Position numbers and translations under genes: made by a program
Shown here: piece after piece, positions 34,690-44,117 of the stretch
How the letters are laid out: every line of letters begins with the position of its first letter
Numbering within the stretch: position 1 is the first letter of the stretch
Assembly: GCF_002583405.1 (NCBI RefSeq)
Contig: NZ_BCMJ01000004.1
Coordinates: 186,001 to 250,000, forward strand
Reading direction: 5' to 3'
Origin: Secundilactobacillus silagincola
GTDB lineage: Bacteria > Bacillota > Bacilli > Lactobacillales > Lactobacillaceae
Length of the DNA stretch: 64,000 bases
The notes under the pieces: generated by a model
The model's database searches: none
Told to the model about the DNA's origin: nothing
The model's input: the letters and a program-made list of their open reading frames with translations, nothing else

Positions 34690-35622
34690 ATGACTAATCG
34701 TGTTACTGTAATTGGTAGTTTAAATGTAGATACAATCCTTGAAATCCCTCGCTTGCCAAAACCTGGCGAAACGTTGGCTATGGGTGATCAGTCTTTTGCT
34801 GGCGGTGGCAAGGGTTCCAACCAAGGAATCGCAGCTGGCCGTGCTGGTGCTGACACTTACTTTATCGGTAAGATCGGTGATGACGCTAACGGTAAGTTTA
34901 TGGTGAAATCAATGACTGATTCTGGCATCAACGTTGACCAAATCACCATTACTAAGGATGCTAAAACCGGGCAAGCTTTCATTTTACTGGATAAAAATGG
35001 CCAAAATTCAATCTTAGTTTACGGTGGCGCTAACCAAGTCTTGTCAACTCAAGATGTTGACAACGCCAAGGACACTATCGCTAAGAGTGATTTCATCATT
35101 ACCCAGTTTGAAACCCCGCTTGAAGTTGCCGAAGCAGCTTTTAAAGTTGCCAAGGAAAACAACGTTGTCACGATTTTGAACCCAGCACCTGCACAGGAAA
35201 CCATCCCTGCTAGTCTCTTAGCTGTTAGTGACCTGGTTGTGCCAAACGAAACTGAATGCCAAACCTTAACTGGTGTTGAGATTACTGATGAAGCTTCCAT
35301 GATCAAGGGGGCTGAAAAGCTTCACGCAATGGGTGCTAAAGGTGTCATCATCACCGTTGGTAGTAAGGGAGCCTTCTATCACACTGCTGATGGCAACTAC
35401 GGTTTCGTTGATGCTTTCAAGGTTAACGCCGTTGATACTACCGCTGCTGGCGATACCTTCATTGGCGCTTTGAGTTCTCAACTAAAACCAGACTTCAGTA
35501 ACTTAGCTGAAGCAATCCGCTTCGCGAACCGGGCTTCATCCATCACTGTTCAACGCATGGGTGCCCACCCTTCAATTCCAACTTTAGCCGAAATTGAAGC
35601 GGCTGAAAAAGCGGCAAAATAA
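34690..35622 (+). CDS. rbsK: Ribokinase
   Basis: A 310-residue PfkB-family kinase that phosphorylates D-ribose with ATP. Signatures are GGGGKGSNQGIAAGRAGADT (ribose-binding signature 1) and DTTAAGDTFIGAL with the catalytic Asp (signature 2). ATG at 34690 is preferred; the frame start at 34675 lies within the GAGG ribosome binding site. It is monocistronic with its own operator and terminator. The matching ribose pyranase and a sugar symporter are 20 kb away under a near-identical operator. Confidence 0.94.
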   Translation: MTNRVTVIGSLNVDTILEIPRLPKPGETLAMGDQSFAGGGKGSNQGIAAGRAGADTYFIGKIGDDANGKFMVKSMTDSGINVDQITITKDAKTGQAFILLDKNGQNSILVYGGANQVLSTQDVDNAKDTIAKSDFIITQFETPLEVAEAAFKVAKENNVVTILNPAPAQETIPASLLAVSDLVVPNETECQTLTGVEITDEASMIKGAEKLHAMGAKGVIITVGSKGAFYHTADGNYGFVDAFKVNAVDTTAAGDTFIGALSSQLKPDFSNLAEAIRFANRASSITVQRMGAHPSIPTLAEIEAAEKAAK

Positions 35623-35653
35623 GTTAATTAAAAATCAACAACTACAACAATTA

Positions 35654-35706
35654 AAAGGAGAATTCGTCATCACTCAAACAAGTGACGATGGATTCTCCTT
35701 TTTAGT
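35654..35706 (+). terminator. Rho-independent terminator
   Basis: AAAAGGAGAAT-GTCATCA, loop, TGACGAT-ATTCTCCTTTTT, after rbsK. The 35707-35842 stretch beyond it shows no feature. Confidence 0.88.
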
Positions 35707-35842
35707 TTGTTATTGATACTTCGGTGAACCGCTATTAGCCTACTGGTTCAATTGGCAAATGCATACCCTTCCAGCCTTCTAAGGCACATGATAATTCATA
35801 GGCTTTAAAACCAGCTGACAAGGTTTACCGCTTAGTTAAAAT

Positions 35843-37690
35843 TTACTTTTGTGTCTTTATCGACTGATTCTTATAGGTTTCAAGCCCAACATTAGCCGTT
35901 GCTAATTGGTTCTTATCCGTCGCAGTGGCTTTAAAGCTAACCTTATCACCTGCTTGGATAAACTGGAAAATCGGCTGGAAGGACTTAGCTGAAGTGTCCA
36001 TCCGGTAAACGTGACTGTCACCCTTCAAGATAAACAGGATCTGCTTATCATCGGGTTTAACCACCCGTTCAACGGTTCCAGAAATCGTCTTGCCAGTCAC
36101 TTTAGGCTCAACGGTTGTCCCCGTCTTAGCGCCGACACGTTGCTGGAAGATCTCCAGCGTGCTCTGCGCATCATCGCCAACCGCATAGGTACCGCTTTGG
36201 TTGTTACCATCCGCCAGCAGGTACACGAACTTCATGAAGGAGTTGTTATCCCGGTCAAGCATCGAAACCACCCAGGTTGGATTGCCATTAATTCTGTATA
36301 GTAACGGCAACGTCCCTTTATAGTTTTGCGGGTTAATATCCTGTTGTGCGTATGAAATCGCACGCTCAGGGGTCATGACGTTACCGTGCTCACGATAATA
36401 GTGAAGTGTGTTGGTTCGCGCATCCACGAAGGCGTAACCAAGAATGGAACTTTGATGACTATTCACACTGGTCATCCCGGTGAAGTAATAAATTCGACCC
36501 TTGTATGCGTATGGGGTTAACGTCTTGCCACCCTCAGTTCCGGCTTCAGTTGGCTTCATCACATCATTATGCCCACCAAAACTGGTAGCGTTCCAAAAGC
36601 CGTGACGGTAACGGCCAAACATTGAAACTTCTTGCTGGACTAATTCTGGCGTAGCTGCCACATCCACGAACTTCGGTACCTTATTTGGTGAATAGACCTT
36701 CACCTTACCGCTGACTGTGTTTAATACAGCCACTTTGTAGTGCTTAAAGTCATAGTTCCGGTTGAAATAAGAAATCGGTTTAGCCAACGTCCGAACGTAA
36801 TAGGGCGTCCCGTTATTATCAACTTCCAGCTGCGAGGTATCACCAACCATGGTATAACCCATGCTGTAAGCATTAATCCGGCGATCCGCATCACGGTTAA
36901 AGTAAGCACTTGGCGTATATCGCATAGATTTTGCCACAAACTTTGGATCGGCATTCTTATCCGTAGCGTTAGTCATGAAGTACCCTGGCACCTTTTGGTA
37001 ATGAATATACCGCCAGAAGCCACCAGAAAATTCAACGGGTGCGACGTAAACCATTTTGCCGTTATACATCTGAACACGCATATGATTCAAATCATAAACG
37101 TTGGAGTTTTTAAAGCTATTTAACGAGTTATTCATATCTGTAGAAACAGTTTGCGGTGCATTAACTACTGGTGTCTCAGCACTATTTTTGATGACGGGCA
37201 TCGGTGCGCCATCCGTAGAATTATTCATGTCTGTCTTAATCGAGTTCACGGCTGGCTTAGGATTCATCGTCGTGACCACTGAAGCAACACCGCTTAGAAC
37301 GATCACGGCAACAATTGCAACTACTGCAGCGCCAATCAAGCGGCCAATCCATCCGATAGTAATACCAAAACTACGCAGTAAACGACTGAAAAAATTATCC
37401 TCGTGGACTGCTCGTTCTTTTACGGCGTTAGGATTGAAAACGAAACGACGCAGGATTGCTACCACCACAAAACCGGCAATCAGCCATAATAGCCAACCGT
37501 CAATTAAAGACGGATAGGCTAAATCTGGCAGATTAAAATACGTATTGACATAGCTGACGATAAATAATGCCACAATCGCTACGGTTCCCCAAATTCGCCA
37601 TCGTCGGTTACTGATCCACAAGAACCAAATAAACGGGATCAATAACCCTGATAATTTAACAAGTGTAATCAAGGCAAAATAACTTAGCAT
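35843..37690 (-). CDS. Large membrane-anchored protein of unknown function
   Basis: A 615-residue protein. Three helices lie at about 5-25, 33-50 and 62-82 and a fourth at about 110-140. A roughly 475-residue extracytoplasmic region follows with two near-repeats of a short motif (KTDMNNSTDG and STDMNNSLNS). Its core is rich in Tyr/Phe with beta-like stretches and could include PepSY-like folds (MTPERAISYAQQDINPQNY). The last 90 residues resemble an OB-like domain (KTISGTVERVVKPDDKQILFILKGDSHVYR). I do not recognise a family. AGAGGA precedes the ATG. It is read alone. Confidence 0.75.
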   Translation of the reverse strand: MLSYFALITLVKLSGLLIPFIWFLWISNRRWRIWGTVAIVALFIVSYVNTYFNLPDLAYPSLIDGWLLWLIAGFVVVAILRRFVFNPNAVKERAVHEDNFFSRLLRSFGITIGWIGRLIGAAVVAIVAVIVLSGVASVVTTMNPKPAVNSIKTDMNNSTDGAPMPVIKNSAETPVVNAPQTVSTDMNNSLNSFKNSNVYDLNHMRVQMYNGKMVYVAPVEFSGGFWRYIHYQKVPGYFMTNATDKNADPKFVAKSMRYTPSAYFNRDADRRINAYSMGYTMVGDTSQLEVDNNGTPYYVRTLAKPISYFNRNYDFKHYKVAVLNTVSGKVKVYSPNKVPKFVDVAATPELVQQEVSMFGRYRHGFWNATSFGGHNDVMKPTEAGTEGGKTLTPYAYKGRIYYFTGMTSVNSHQSSILGYAFVDARTNTLHYYREHGNVMTPERAISYAQQDINPQNYKGTLPLLYRINGNPTWVVSMLDRDNNSFMKFVYLLADGNNQSGTYAVGDDAQSTLEIFQQRVGAKTGTTVEPKVTGKTISGTVERVVKPDDKQILFILKGDSHVYRMDTSAKSFQPIFQFIQAGDKVSFKATATDKNQLATANVGLETYKNQSIKTQK

Positions 37691-37856
37691 AGTTAATCCT
37701 CTTTCCTGTTTCCCAAATACAGATTTTGTTACCTGTAGTATACCAAATTGTCAGCACTACTGTTTGAGAGTTCGCTTTCAAGACAACGCAAAAAAACTAG
37801 TCTTCAACAAATAGAAAACTAGCTGCACGCACTCATATTCTAAATAAACGGTCCTG

Positions 37857-38174
37857 TTAAGACACACTGGCAGCATACGTATCGATTAGCCGCGCAATTT
37901 CTTTAATCACTGCAACAACATCAATGTCATTCACGGCTAAACTACCAGTTGCCAGTAACTTTTCGGCTTTTGCCTTATCGGTTAATTCGATATGATACTT
38001 TTCTAATAACGTGTTTAATAAATAGTCCGCACTACTTTCTCGTGCTTCTTTTAATTTGAAATCTTCAGCATGTCCAGATTCATTTACCCATAGTGTAAAT
38101 GTCTGTAGATTACGGCAGACATGAGAAATGAAATTTTTATCTTCAGGCGTTAGCAAGTAGATACTGTCGTTCAC
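37857..38174 (-). CDS. Small helical cytoplasmic protein, unknown function
   Basis: A 105-residue protein that appears nearly all helical, with no signal or membrane segment. The start is GTG at 38174 with GAGAGTGGTGG upstream. Size and helical content resemble bacteriocin-immunity-like proteins, but no bacteriocin gene is near and I see no signature, so this is not claimed. It is monocistronic. Confidence 0.6.
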   Translation of the reverse strand: MNDSIYLLTPEDKNFISHVCRNLQTFTLWVNESGHAEDFKLKEARESSADYLLNTLLEKYHIELTDKAKAEKLLATGSLAVNDIDVVAVIKEIARLIDTYAASVS

Positions 38175-38281
38175 TTCAAACCACCACTCTCAATTTAAAT
38201 TCATGATTCTCTCATTTTTCTTTAAGTCTAACACAAGTAAAATAAGATTGAAAGAAACAGGATGAAATCGCTTACTTTGCC

Positions 38282-38513
38282 TATAATACATGATATGATT
38301 GATGTATCAAACAACTAAAAATACACGCCAAGCTTAATTTTAATAAAAACTAAAGAAAGGCGATCCATCGAAGGTTGATGTTGTCTCACAACGACTTAAT
38401 TAAGCTTTATCGCTAAGCATTAATATAGTAAACTGCTACTATGCTGAAAAAGCCAGCCACTGAAACGACATATGCGTTCAGGTGACTGGCTTTTCGTTAA
38501 AGGAGTGGCCATC
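38282..38513 (+). promoter_or_regulatory. Long structured leader with intrinsic terminator before the DUF1097 gene
   Basis: A TATAAT -10 box lies at 38282-38287. The roughly 220-nt leader holds AAGCTTAATT (38330-38339) complementary to AATTAAGCTT (38398-38407). These cross with GCGAT (38360-38364) and ATCGC (38409-38413), a possible pseudoknot. GTTGT-CTC-ACAAC is a local hairpin, and another hairpin (ATAGTA / TACTAT) follows. A terminator (AAAAGCCAG...CTGGCTTTT, 38447-38494) ends just before the RBS. This is the layout of a riboswitch or attenuator. No known class is recognised. Confidence 0.5.
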
Positions 38514-39050
38514 ATGAAAATTAGTAAAGACGTCTGGATCTCATCCATTGGTGTTGGACTGACTACCCTCATCTTTTGCCTGATTTCCGGTTCATTTCAC
38601 CTCTGGATGAGTGGCGCAGCCTTCATCGCTGCCTCCTACTTCTTTGGTGCCGGTGCACCAATGCATAAGGTGTTAAATATTTCCGTTAGTTTCCTATTTG
38701 GTATTGCCTTAGGTTGTTTCTGTCTGTGGATCATTAGCTTTCCACATTTAGGTGATGTGATTCCAAGTGCCATTATTTTCGGCTTTTTGACGTTCTTAGT
38801 TTTGTTCCTGCAAGGTACCATCCTGAAGTTTGCGGAAGTTCCTGCCTGGTTACTCGCTTGGGGGACTACCATGCTGATCATTACCAATATTACAATCAAA
38901 AGCTGGCCAGTATTCTTGATTCAACTAATTGTCTCCATGTATCTTGGCGTTTACCTGATTATCATCGGCTCTAATTACTTCTCCAAGTGGATGTATAAAT
39001 TATTTCCTGATAAGCAGCCAAAGAATAGTGATGGGTACGAAAAGGAATGA
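38514..39050 (+). CDS. DUF1097 membrane protein
   Basis: A 178-residue polytopic protein with five or six helices. The family look is clear in WMSGAAFIAASYFFGAG and SWPVFLIQLIVSMYLGVYLI. Function is unknown, and DUF1097 proteins are generally regarded as small permease-like proteins. ATG at 38514 has AAAGGAG upstream; the frame to 38472 runs into the terminator of the leader. The structured leader suggests that expression responds to a small molecule, possibly a transport substrate. Confidence 0.78.
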   Translation: MKISKDVWISSIGVGLTTLIFCLISGSFHLWMSGAAFIAASYFFGAGAPMHKVLNISVSFLFGIALGCFCLWIISFPHLGDVIPSAIIFGFLTFLVLFLQGTILKFAEVPAWLLAWGTTMLIITNITIKSWPVFLIQLIVSMYLGVYLIIIGSNYFSKWMYKLFPDKQPKNSDGYEKE

Positions 39051-39064
39051 CGGATTTAATTTCA

Positions 39065-39113
39065 AAAAGATAGCGGTTATTACTCAAGTTTGAGTAATAA
39101 CCGCTGTCTTTTT
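39065..39113. terminator. Bidirectional terminator
   Basis: AGCGGTTATTACTCA, 4-base loop, TGAGTAATAACCGCT with A/T runs on both sides, between the DUF1097 gene and the convergent glycerophosphodiesterase gene. Confidence 0.9.
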
Positions 39114-39144
39114 ATACTTTGAATGATGTTCAAAAACTTTTTAA

Positions 39145-39834
39145 CTACCCAACAAGTAATTGATTGCGCGTTGCCATCGCTTTTTCAAAATCATCCGTAA
39201 ATATGCCATCTACATCTTGCGAAAAAAGCTTTGTCATCCGTGCTTCATCGTTAACCGTCCATATTCGCTCAATCAAACCTTCATCATCTTGAGCGCGATT
39301 AAGGTGCAACCCGTTTAAATGTTCTTTCCTCAAAAAGGCTAGTGGATTGCGGATCGTTTGCTCCGTTAAAAAGCAGTAATTTTGACTATCATCCAATTGC
39401 TGACAAATTTTCAAACTATCTAAATTAAACGAAGAGTAAATCACTGGATGGCGTAAATAAGCTTGGCTAACTTGTTTTAACACGATTTCTTCAATGCCTT
39501 CATAATGAATTTGATCCGTTTTAAACTCAAGGTTAAGTAAGACATCAACATTCTTCACTAGTTCCAATAACTCATATAACGTAGGGATGGACTCACCGTT
39601 ACTTAATTTAAATTCCTTTAATTGATCAAAATCGTAATCACAGATTCGGCCCTTACCATCCGTAGTCCGGTTAATGGTTTCGTCATGCATAATCACCGGT
39701 AAGCGGTCACGGGTCAAATGAACATCAAATTCAAGTCCTTCAACGTTATGTTCAATAGCGTACTGAAACCCCTGCAGTGAATTTTCTGGGAACTTTACGG
39801 GAATTCCGCGATGACCGAAGATTAAAGTTGACAT
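39145..39834 (-). CDS. ugpQ: Glycerophosphodiester phosphodiesterase
   Basis: A 229-residue cytoplasmic GDPD enzyme that cuts glycerophosphodiesters to glycerol 3-phosphate and an alcohol such as ethanolamine or choline. Catalytic motifs are GHRG near the start (FGHRGIPVKFPENSL) and EFDVHLTRD. Start MSTLIFGHRG has GGGGGC upstream; the longer frame to 39879 lies in the upstream gene. It is the last gene of a UgpCAEB-type importer operon, which fits hydrolysis of imported headgroups. Cleavage of glycerophosphoethanolamine would release ethanolamine, a substrate of the EutBC enzyme in this window. Confidence 0.92.
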   Translation of the reverse strand: MSTLIFGHRGIPVKFPENSLQGFQYAIEHNVEGLEFDVHLTRDRLPVIMHDETINRTTDGKGRICDYDFDQLKEFKLSNGESIPTLYELLELVKNVDVLLNLEFKTDQIHYEGIEEIVLKQVSQAYLRHPVIYSSFNLDSLKICQQLDDSQNYCFLTEQTIRNPLAFLRKEHLNGLHLNRAQDDEGLIERIWTVNDEARMTKLFSQDVDGIFTDDFEKAMATRNQLLVG

Positions 39835-39844
39835 GTTGTGCCCC

Positions 39845-41185
39845 CTATTTGTAGTGGTTGGCCCGATTGGTGTTAGCAACTGAATCGTTTAATCCCTTTT
39901 CAGCGACCGCTAGTGCCTTATTAATGTCTGTGCCGTTATAGATTTGTGCCATGGCAGTCTGTGCCAAATTTCGTTCTTGAATGACACCCTCCATGAAGAC
40001 ACCTGAGTTAGCCGTATTAGCTTTGATCGTTGCCAATTGCTGACTTGGCACTTGTGCAGAAGGATGCTGTTTATATAGTTTTTGCAAAATGGGCTGGGTT
40101 TGAGAATCCTTGTTAAGCGCTAAGTATCCAGTTGCAGCTTGCCATTGCGCCTGCGCTTTAGCTGTCATCACGTATTTAACGAATTCCCAGGCGCCCTGCT
40201 GAACCGCTTTTGGTTTATCGTTACTGATCCAAAGCGATGCGCCACCAACCGCGACACCGTTTCTCGGTTTACCATCTTGATGCGGATAATAGGTGATCCC
40301 CAGTTCGTCTTTTGTACCAGCTAAAAGTTGACTGATGTAGGCCGAAGATTGAGTGAAAATACCTAATTTACCAGCAAGAAAAGCAGCAATTTCGTTGGAC
40401 TCGGCTTGGCTACCGGCACCATAATCAATAAAGTCACCAGCCTTAATATTCTCACGAACCCATTTCATAGCGGCTTGCGTTCCTGGAGTATTCAAATGTA
40501 CCTTGGTCGGAATTCCCGTTCGACCATCTTCATGGTTCGCTAAATGCTCGTTACTATTTGCCATAAACTGTTCAAATAACCAACCATACTCTTCAACAGT
40601 CAGTCCTTTTACCTTGCCATGGGACTTGGCTGAAATAGCCTTAGCAACGCGTGTAATATCACTATAGGAAGGATCAACCGGTGGTGCCTTGATTCCTAAC
40701 CGTTTCAGTAACGATGCATTGTAATAAAGAACCGGTTGAGAAGTATTGAATGGCATTGAAATTTGACTGTCTTTCTGTGAATAAAAGGCCCGAGCTACCG
40801 GTGAAATTTTGTTAATATCGTAATGATCCGCATCAATAAAGTGCTGCATTGGTGTGGCAACCTTAGCATGATATAACTGACTGGTAGAAACATCCATAGA
40901 TTGAAAGACAGCGGGTGATGCCGAAGTGCCATGGGTATGCAGAATTTTCTGCACCGCTTCGTTATAATTTCCCTCAAATTGGGGCTCTACACGGTACTTC
41001 GATTGACTAGCGTTAAATTCCTTAGCAAACTGCTTGAGTTGTTCCTGCCCCGGTCCAGTCATTTCGTGCCAAAAAACAACTCGGGTTCGACTGGCCGCTT
41101 CTGATCTCGCACAAGCTCCCAGTGGCAATATCAGTAACAACATGCCTAATGTGAACCACCAACGTTTATGTGTGAATGCCATCAT
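39845..41185 (-). CDS. ugpB: Sugar/glycerol-phosphate ABC transporter substrate-binding lipoprotein (UgpB-like)
   Basis: A 446-residue extracellular binding protein anchored as a lipoprotein (signal peptide with lipobox LGAC, Cys25). The mature part begins VVFWHEMTGPGQEQLKQFAKEFN, typical of cluster D/family 1 binding proteins and of UgpB. Start ATG overlaps the upstream ugpE stop (ATGA). Ligand choice between glycerol 3-phosphate, glycerophosphodiesters and sugars rests on the linked phosphodiesterase. Confidence 0.88.
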   Translation of the reverse strand: MMAFTHKRWWFTLGMLLLILPLGACARSEAASRTRVVFWHEMTGPGQEQLKQFAKEFNASQSKYRVEPQFEGNYNEAVQKILHTHGTSASPAVFQSMDVSTSQLYHAKVATPMQHFIDADHYDINKISPVARAFYSQKDSQISMPFNTSQPVLYYNASLLKRLGIKAPPVDPSYSDITRVAKAISAKSHGKVKGLTVEEYGWLFEQFMANSNEHLANHEDGRTGIPTKVHLNTPGTQAAMKWVRENIKAGDFIDYGAGSQAESNEIAAFLAGKLGIFTQSSAYISQLLAGTKDELGITYYPHQDGKPRNGVAVGGASLWISNDKPKAVQQGAWEFVKYVMTAKAQAQWQAATGYLALNKDSQTQPILQKLYKQHPSAQVPSQQLATIKANTANSGVFMEGVIQERNLAQTAMAQIYNGTDINKALAVAEKGLNDSVANTNRANHYK

Positions 41186-42030
41186 TTAACCGCCCCTTCA
41201 TTAAGACCAGCCTTAAAATAATGCTGACCCACAAATAGAATAATCAGTGTTGGAATAACCACGATTGCGGCACTGGCTTGAATCATGCCCCAGTTGTTAA
41301 AGCTTTCCTGTCCCTGAAGTTGGCGGAGGCCATCTTGAACTGGTCGAAATGAATCACTAAACGTTGTCAGCATTGGCCAAAGATATTGATTCCAACTACT
41401 TAGGAAACTGTATGCGGCCAACGTCATCAAACTGACCTTCGTGTAAGGTAACGCCAGGTGCCAGTAAAATTGCCAGTGAGAAAGCCCTTCAACATCAGCT
41501 GCTTCCTTCAACTCAACCGGCATTTGCATAAATGCTTGCCGTAACATAAAAGTTCCAAAAGCCGCGGTTAGAAACGGAATCACCATGGCCGCATAGTGGT
41601 TCAAAAGACCTAGGCTACGTACAGTAGAAAAGTTTGGGATGACCTCTGCTTCGAAGGGCAGCATCATGGTCATTAAAAACAGCATGAAGAGCTGCTTGCG
41701 ATATTTGAATTTGAGGAAAACAAACGCATAAGCTGACATGGAGCAGAGCAAAACTTGAAACAGCATCGTCAGCGTTGAAATGACTAAGCTGTTTAGCAAA
41801 TACCTGAGAATCGGCGTCGTGGTGATGGCGGCTACGTAGTTATCCAGTGAAATATGTGAACTCCACAAGGCACCTTTAGAAATATCTGCTGTAGGCATCA
41901 AGCTAGTCCATAATCCCAGTAAAAAAGGACCAAGAACTAAGAATGTCAGGAACAATAGCAGTACGTACTGACCTACTTTTTTGGCATTGGCAACATTGGT
42001 TCCCGTAGTAGCTGGTTGACTCATCTCCAT
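41182..42030 (-). CDS. ugpE: ABC transporter permease (UgpE-like)
   Basis: A 282-residue MalG/UgpE-type permease with six helices and the EAA loop (EAADVEGLSHWQFYWHLALP) for contact with the ATPase. It overlaps ugpA by one base and ugpB by four. It forms the importer with UgpA, UgpB and UgpC. Confidence 0.92.
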   Translation of the reverse strand: MEMSQPATTGTNVANAKKVGQYVLLLFLTFLVLGPFLLGLWTSLMPTADISKGALWSSHISLDNYVAAITTTPILRYLLNSLVISTLTMLFQVLLCSMSAYAFVFLKFKYRKQLFMLFLMTMMLPFEAEVIPNFSTVRSLGLLNHYAAMVIPFLTAAFGTFMLRQAFMQMPVELKEAADVEGLSHWQFYWHLALPYTKVSLMTLAAYSFLSSWNQYLWPMLTTFSDSFRPVQDGLRQLQGQESFNNWGMIQASAAIVVIPTLIILFVGQHYFKAGLNEGAVK

Positions 42031-42980
42031 TAGTAGTTCACCCGCTTTCCTAAAAGTTTGAACTGAATCAACGTGATCACTGCAATGATGGCCGTTAATA
42101 CCACCGACTCAGTGCTAGCAAGACCATAGTTACCATTAAGAAAAGCATCTTGATAAACCCGATAAACTAGCAGATTCGTAGCGTTATTGGGTCCACCAAC
42201 CGTCATTAAATCAATCAAACCAAAGCTCTTGAAAGCATCGATCAACGTCACAATCAGGACAAAAAATAACGTTGGTGAAATTAATGGCAATGAAATTTTG
42301 AAAAACTGTGTCGTTTTACCCACACCAGCAATTTCTGCAGCTTCAAACAGGCTGGCTGGTAACTGCTGCAACGCACCAAATAAAATCAGGAAGGTGAAAC
42401 CTAGATTCATCCAGACCGTTGTCATAATAACGGCTAGTAGTGCAAAATGTGGATCGGCCAACCAGTTAATTTCCGGTAAATGCAACGCCTGTGATATCTG
42501 GGCAAATACCCCGACTGATGGGTTAAAGGCAAATAGCCAAAAAATAGCGGCAACTGAAACTGAGATTCCCATTGTGGAAGAAAAAATCGTCCGGAAAAAC
42601 CGAATCCCTCGTAATCGTTGCTGAGCTGCAACAGCTAATAACATCCCCAGAATAATCGTCAGAACCGAGACCGCTATGACGTACATCAAGGTAGCACCCA
42701 AACTGGATAGATAGGCTGGATTGTTAAAGAGACTCATATAATTATTTAGGCCAACAAAAACACTGGCATGGCCCAAATTATCCGTTAGAAACAAGCTGAG
42801 ATAGAGGGTCTTAATCATCGGCCAGAAAACAAAGACAGACAAAATCAGTAACGACGGCCCAAGAAATATGGCCACATAAAGATTGTCCTTACTCCATTGA
42901 GCAGTTGTGGACAAGCGAACTGGCGCTGACTGTGCACCTGGATCCTTTGAATTAGAATTCCGTGGCAGCGACTGTAGCAT
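42030..42980 (-). CDS. ugpA: ABC transporter permease (UgpA-like)
   Basis: A 316-residue MalF/UgpA-type permease. There are six helices, with an EAA loop (FEAAEIAGVGKTTQFFKISLP). The N-terminal 30 residues are polar. It starts 29 bp inside the ATPase gene with GGGGGGAC upstream. It is part of the tightly overlapped importer operon. Confidence 0.92.
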   Translation of the reverse strand: MLQSLPRNSNSKDPGAQSAPVRLSTTAQWSKDNLYVAIFLGPSLLILSVFVFWPMIKTLYLSLFLTDNLGHASVFVGLNNYMSLFNNPAYLSSLGATLMYVIAVSVLTIILGMLLAVAAQQRLRGIRFFRTIFSSTMGISVSVAAIFWLFAFNPSVGVFAQISQALHLPEINWLADPHFALLAVIMTTVWMNLGFTFLILFGALQQLPASLFEAAEIAGVGKTTQFFKISLPLISPTLFFVLIVTLIDAFKSFGLIDLMTVGGPNNATNLLVYRVYQDAFLNGNYGLASTESVVLTAIIAVITLIQFKLLGKRVNY

Positions 42981-44058
42981 CGTTTACGTCCCCCCTTTGA
43001 CTCGCAATCAGTTCTTTGGAGTTCATATCAAATACGTCAAACTCCTTCACACCCACAATTCTGATTAAATCGTCTGCAGCCACCTGCAGTTGACTGTCAG
43101 CAACAATACGGAACCTTTGCGAATCGTTCAGAACCGCAGTAATGACCGATTGATCTCCTAAATATGAAACCGTGACTACCCGCGCATTAGCCTGTTGTGG
43201 TCCCACTTTAATTTGAATATCTGCTGGTCGAATCCCCACAAGAACCTTACTATCGTTGAGCCTCATTTGGATCAATGGTAAGCGCAATACCGAGTCAACT
43301 ATTAGGTCATGCCCAACTACATCCGCCTTCAATAAATTGATCTGCGGCGTGCCAAAGAATTGTGCTACAAAAGCATTTTGAGGATGCTGATACAAATTAA
43401 CGGGTGTATCGACTTGTTGGACCTTTTTATCATTCAACACCAATACACGGTCCGCCATGGTCATCGCTTCAACTTGGTCATGAGTGACATAAATGACCGT
43501 TAAACCTAGACTTCGCTGAAGCTGTTTTAATTCGACACGCATTTTGGCACGTAATTGTGCATCCAAGTTAGATAACGGTTCATCCATTAAACAAATTTTT
43601 GCTTCACTGGCAATTGCTCTTGCTAAAGCTACTCGTTGCCGTTGACCTCCCGAAAGTTCCTTGGGTTTACGATCCCGAAGTTCGGATAGACTAACCATCG
43701 CTAGCGCATCATCAACACGATGTTCAATCTCAGTAGCTGATAATTGACGAGATTTAAGACCAAAGCCAACGTTCTCGGCAACGGTCATGAATGGAAATAG
43801 TGCGTAACTTTGAAACACCATGGATAAGTTTCTATCTTTTGGTGGCATTTGATTTGCGACCTTGCCATTGATTAACAACCGACCGCTAGAAATCGATGTT
43901 AAACCGGCAATCATTCTTAATAAGGTACTTTTACCGCAACCGGATGGGCCAACGATAACGAAAAACTCACCATCGTTGATCTGAACGGCAACATCTTTGA
44001 GAACTGGTTGATTACTTCCTTCATACGTTTTTGACAGTTGCTCTAATGTAATTGTCAA
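42952..44058 (-). CDS. ugpC: ABC importer ATPase (UgpC/MsmK-like)
   Basis: A 368-residue ATPase of the MalK group. Walker A is GPSGCGKST, signature LSGGQRQRVALARA, Walker B ICLMDEPLSNLDA. The C-terminal regulatory TOBE domain covers about 235-365. The start is TTG at 44058 beside AGGTGAAAGGGA. It is the first gene of the operon, with a 7-9-7 inverted repeat upstream at 44095-44117. Confidence 0.92.
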   Translation of the reverse strand: MTITLEQLSKTYEGSNQPVLKDVAVQINDGEFFVIVGPSGCGKSTLLRMIAGLTSISSGRLLINGKVANQMPPKDRNLSMVFQSYALFPFMTVAENVGFGLKSRQLSATEIEHRVDDALAMVSLSELRDRKPKELSGGQRQRVALARAIASEAKICLMDEPLSNLDAQLRAKMRVELKQLQRSLGLTVIYVTHDQVEAMTMADRVLVLNDKKVQQVDTPVNLYQHPQNAFVAQFFGTPQINLLKADVVGHDLIVDSVLRLPLIQMRLNDSKVLVGIRPADIQIKVGPQQANARVVTVSYLGDQSVITAVLNDSQRFRIVADSQLQVAADDLIRIVGVKEFDVFDMNSKELIASQRGDVNDATVAATEF

Positions 44059-44094
44059 TCCCTTTCACCTGCTCAAATAAGTTTAGTAGTGGCA

Positions 44095-44117
44095 TTACAC
44101 TACAACGCTAAGTGTAA
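44095..44117. promoter_or_regulatory. Inverted repeat upstream of the importer operon
   Basis: TTACACT-N9-AGTGTAA, a perfect 7-bp inverted repeat 37 bp before the ugpC start. It is a candidate operator. The binding protein is unknown. Confidence 0.5.
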
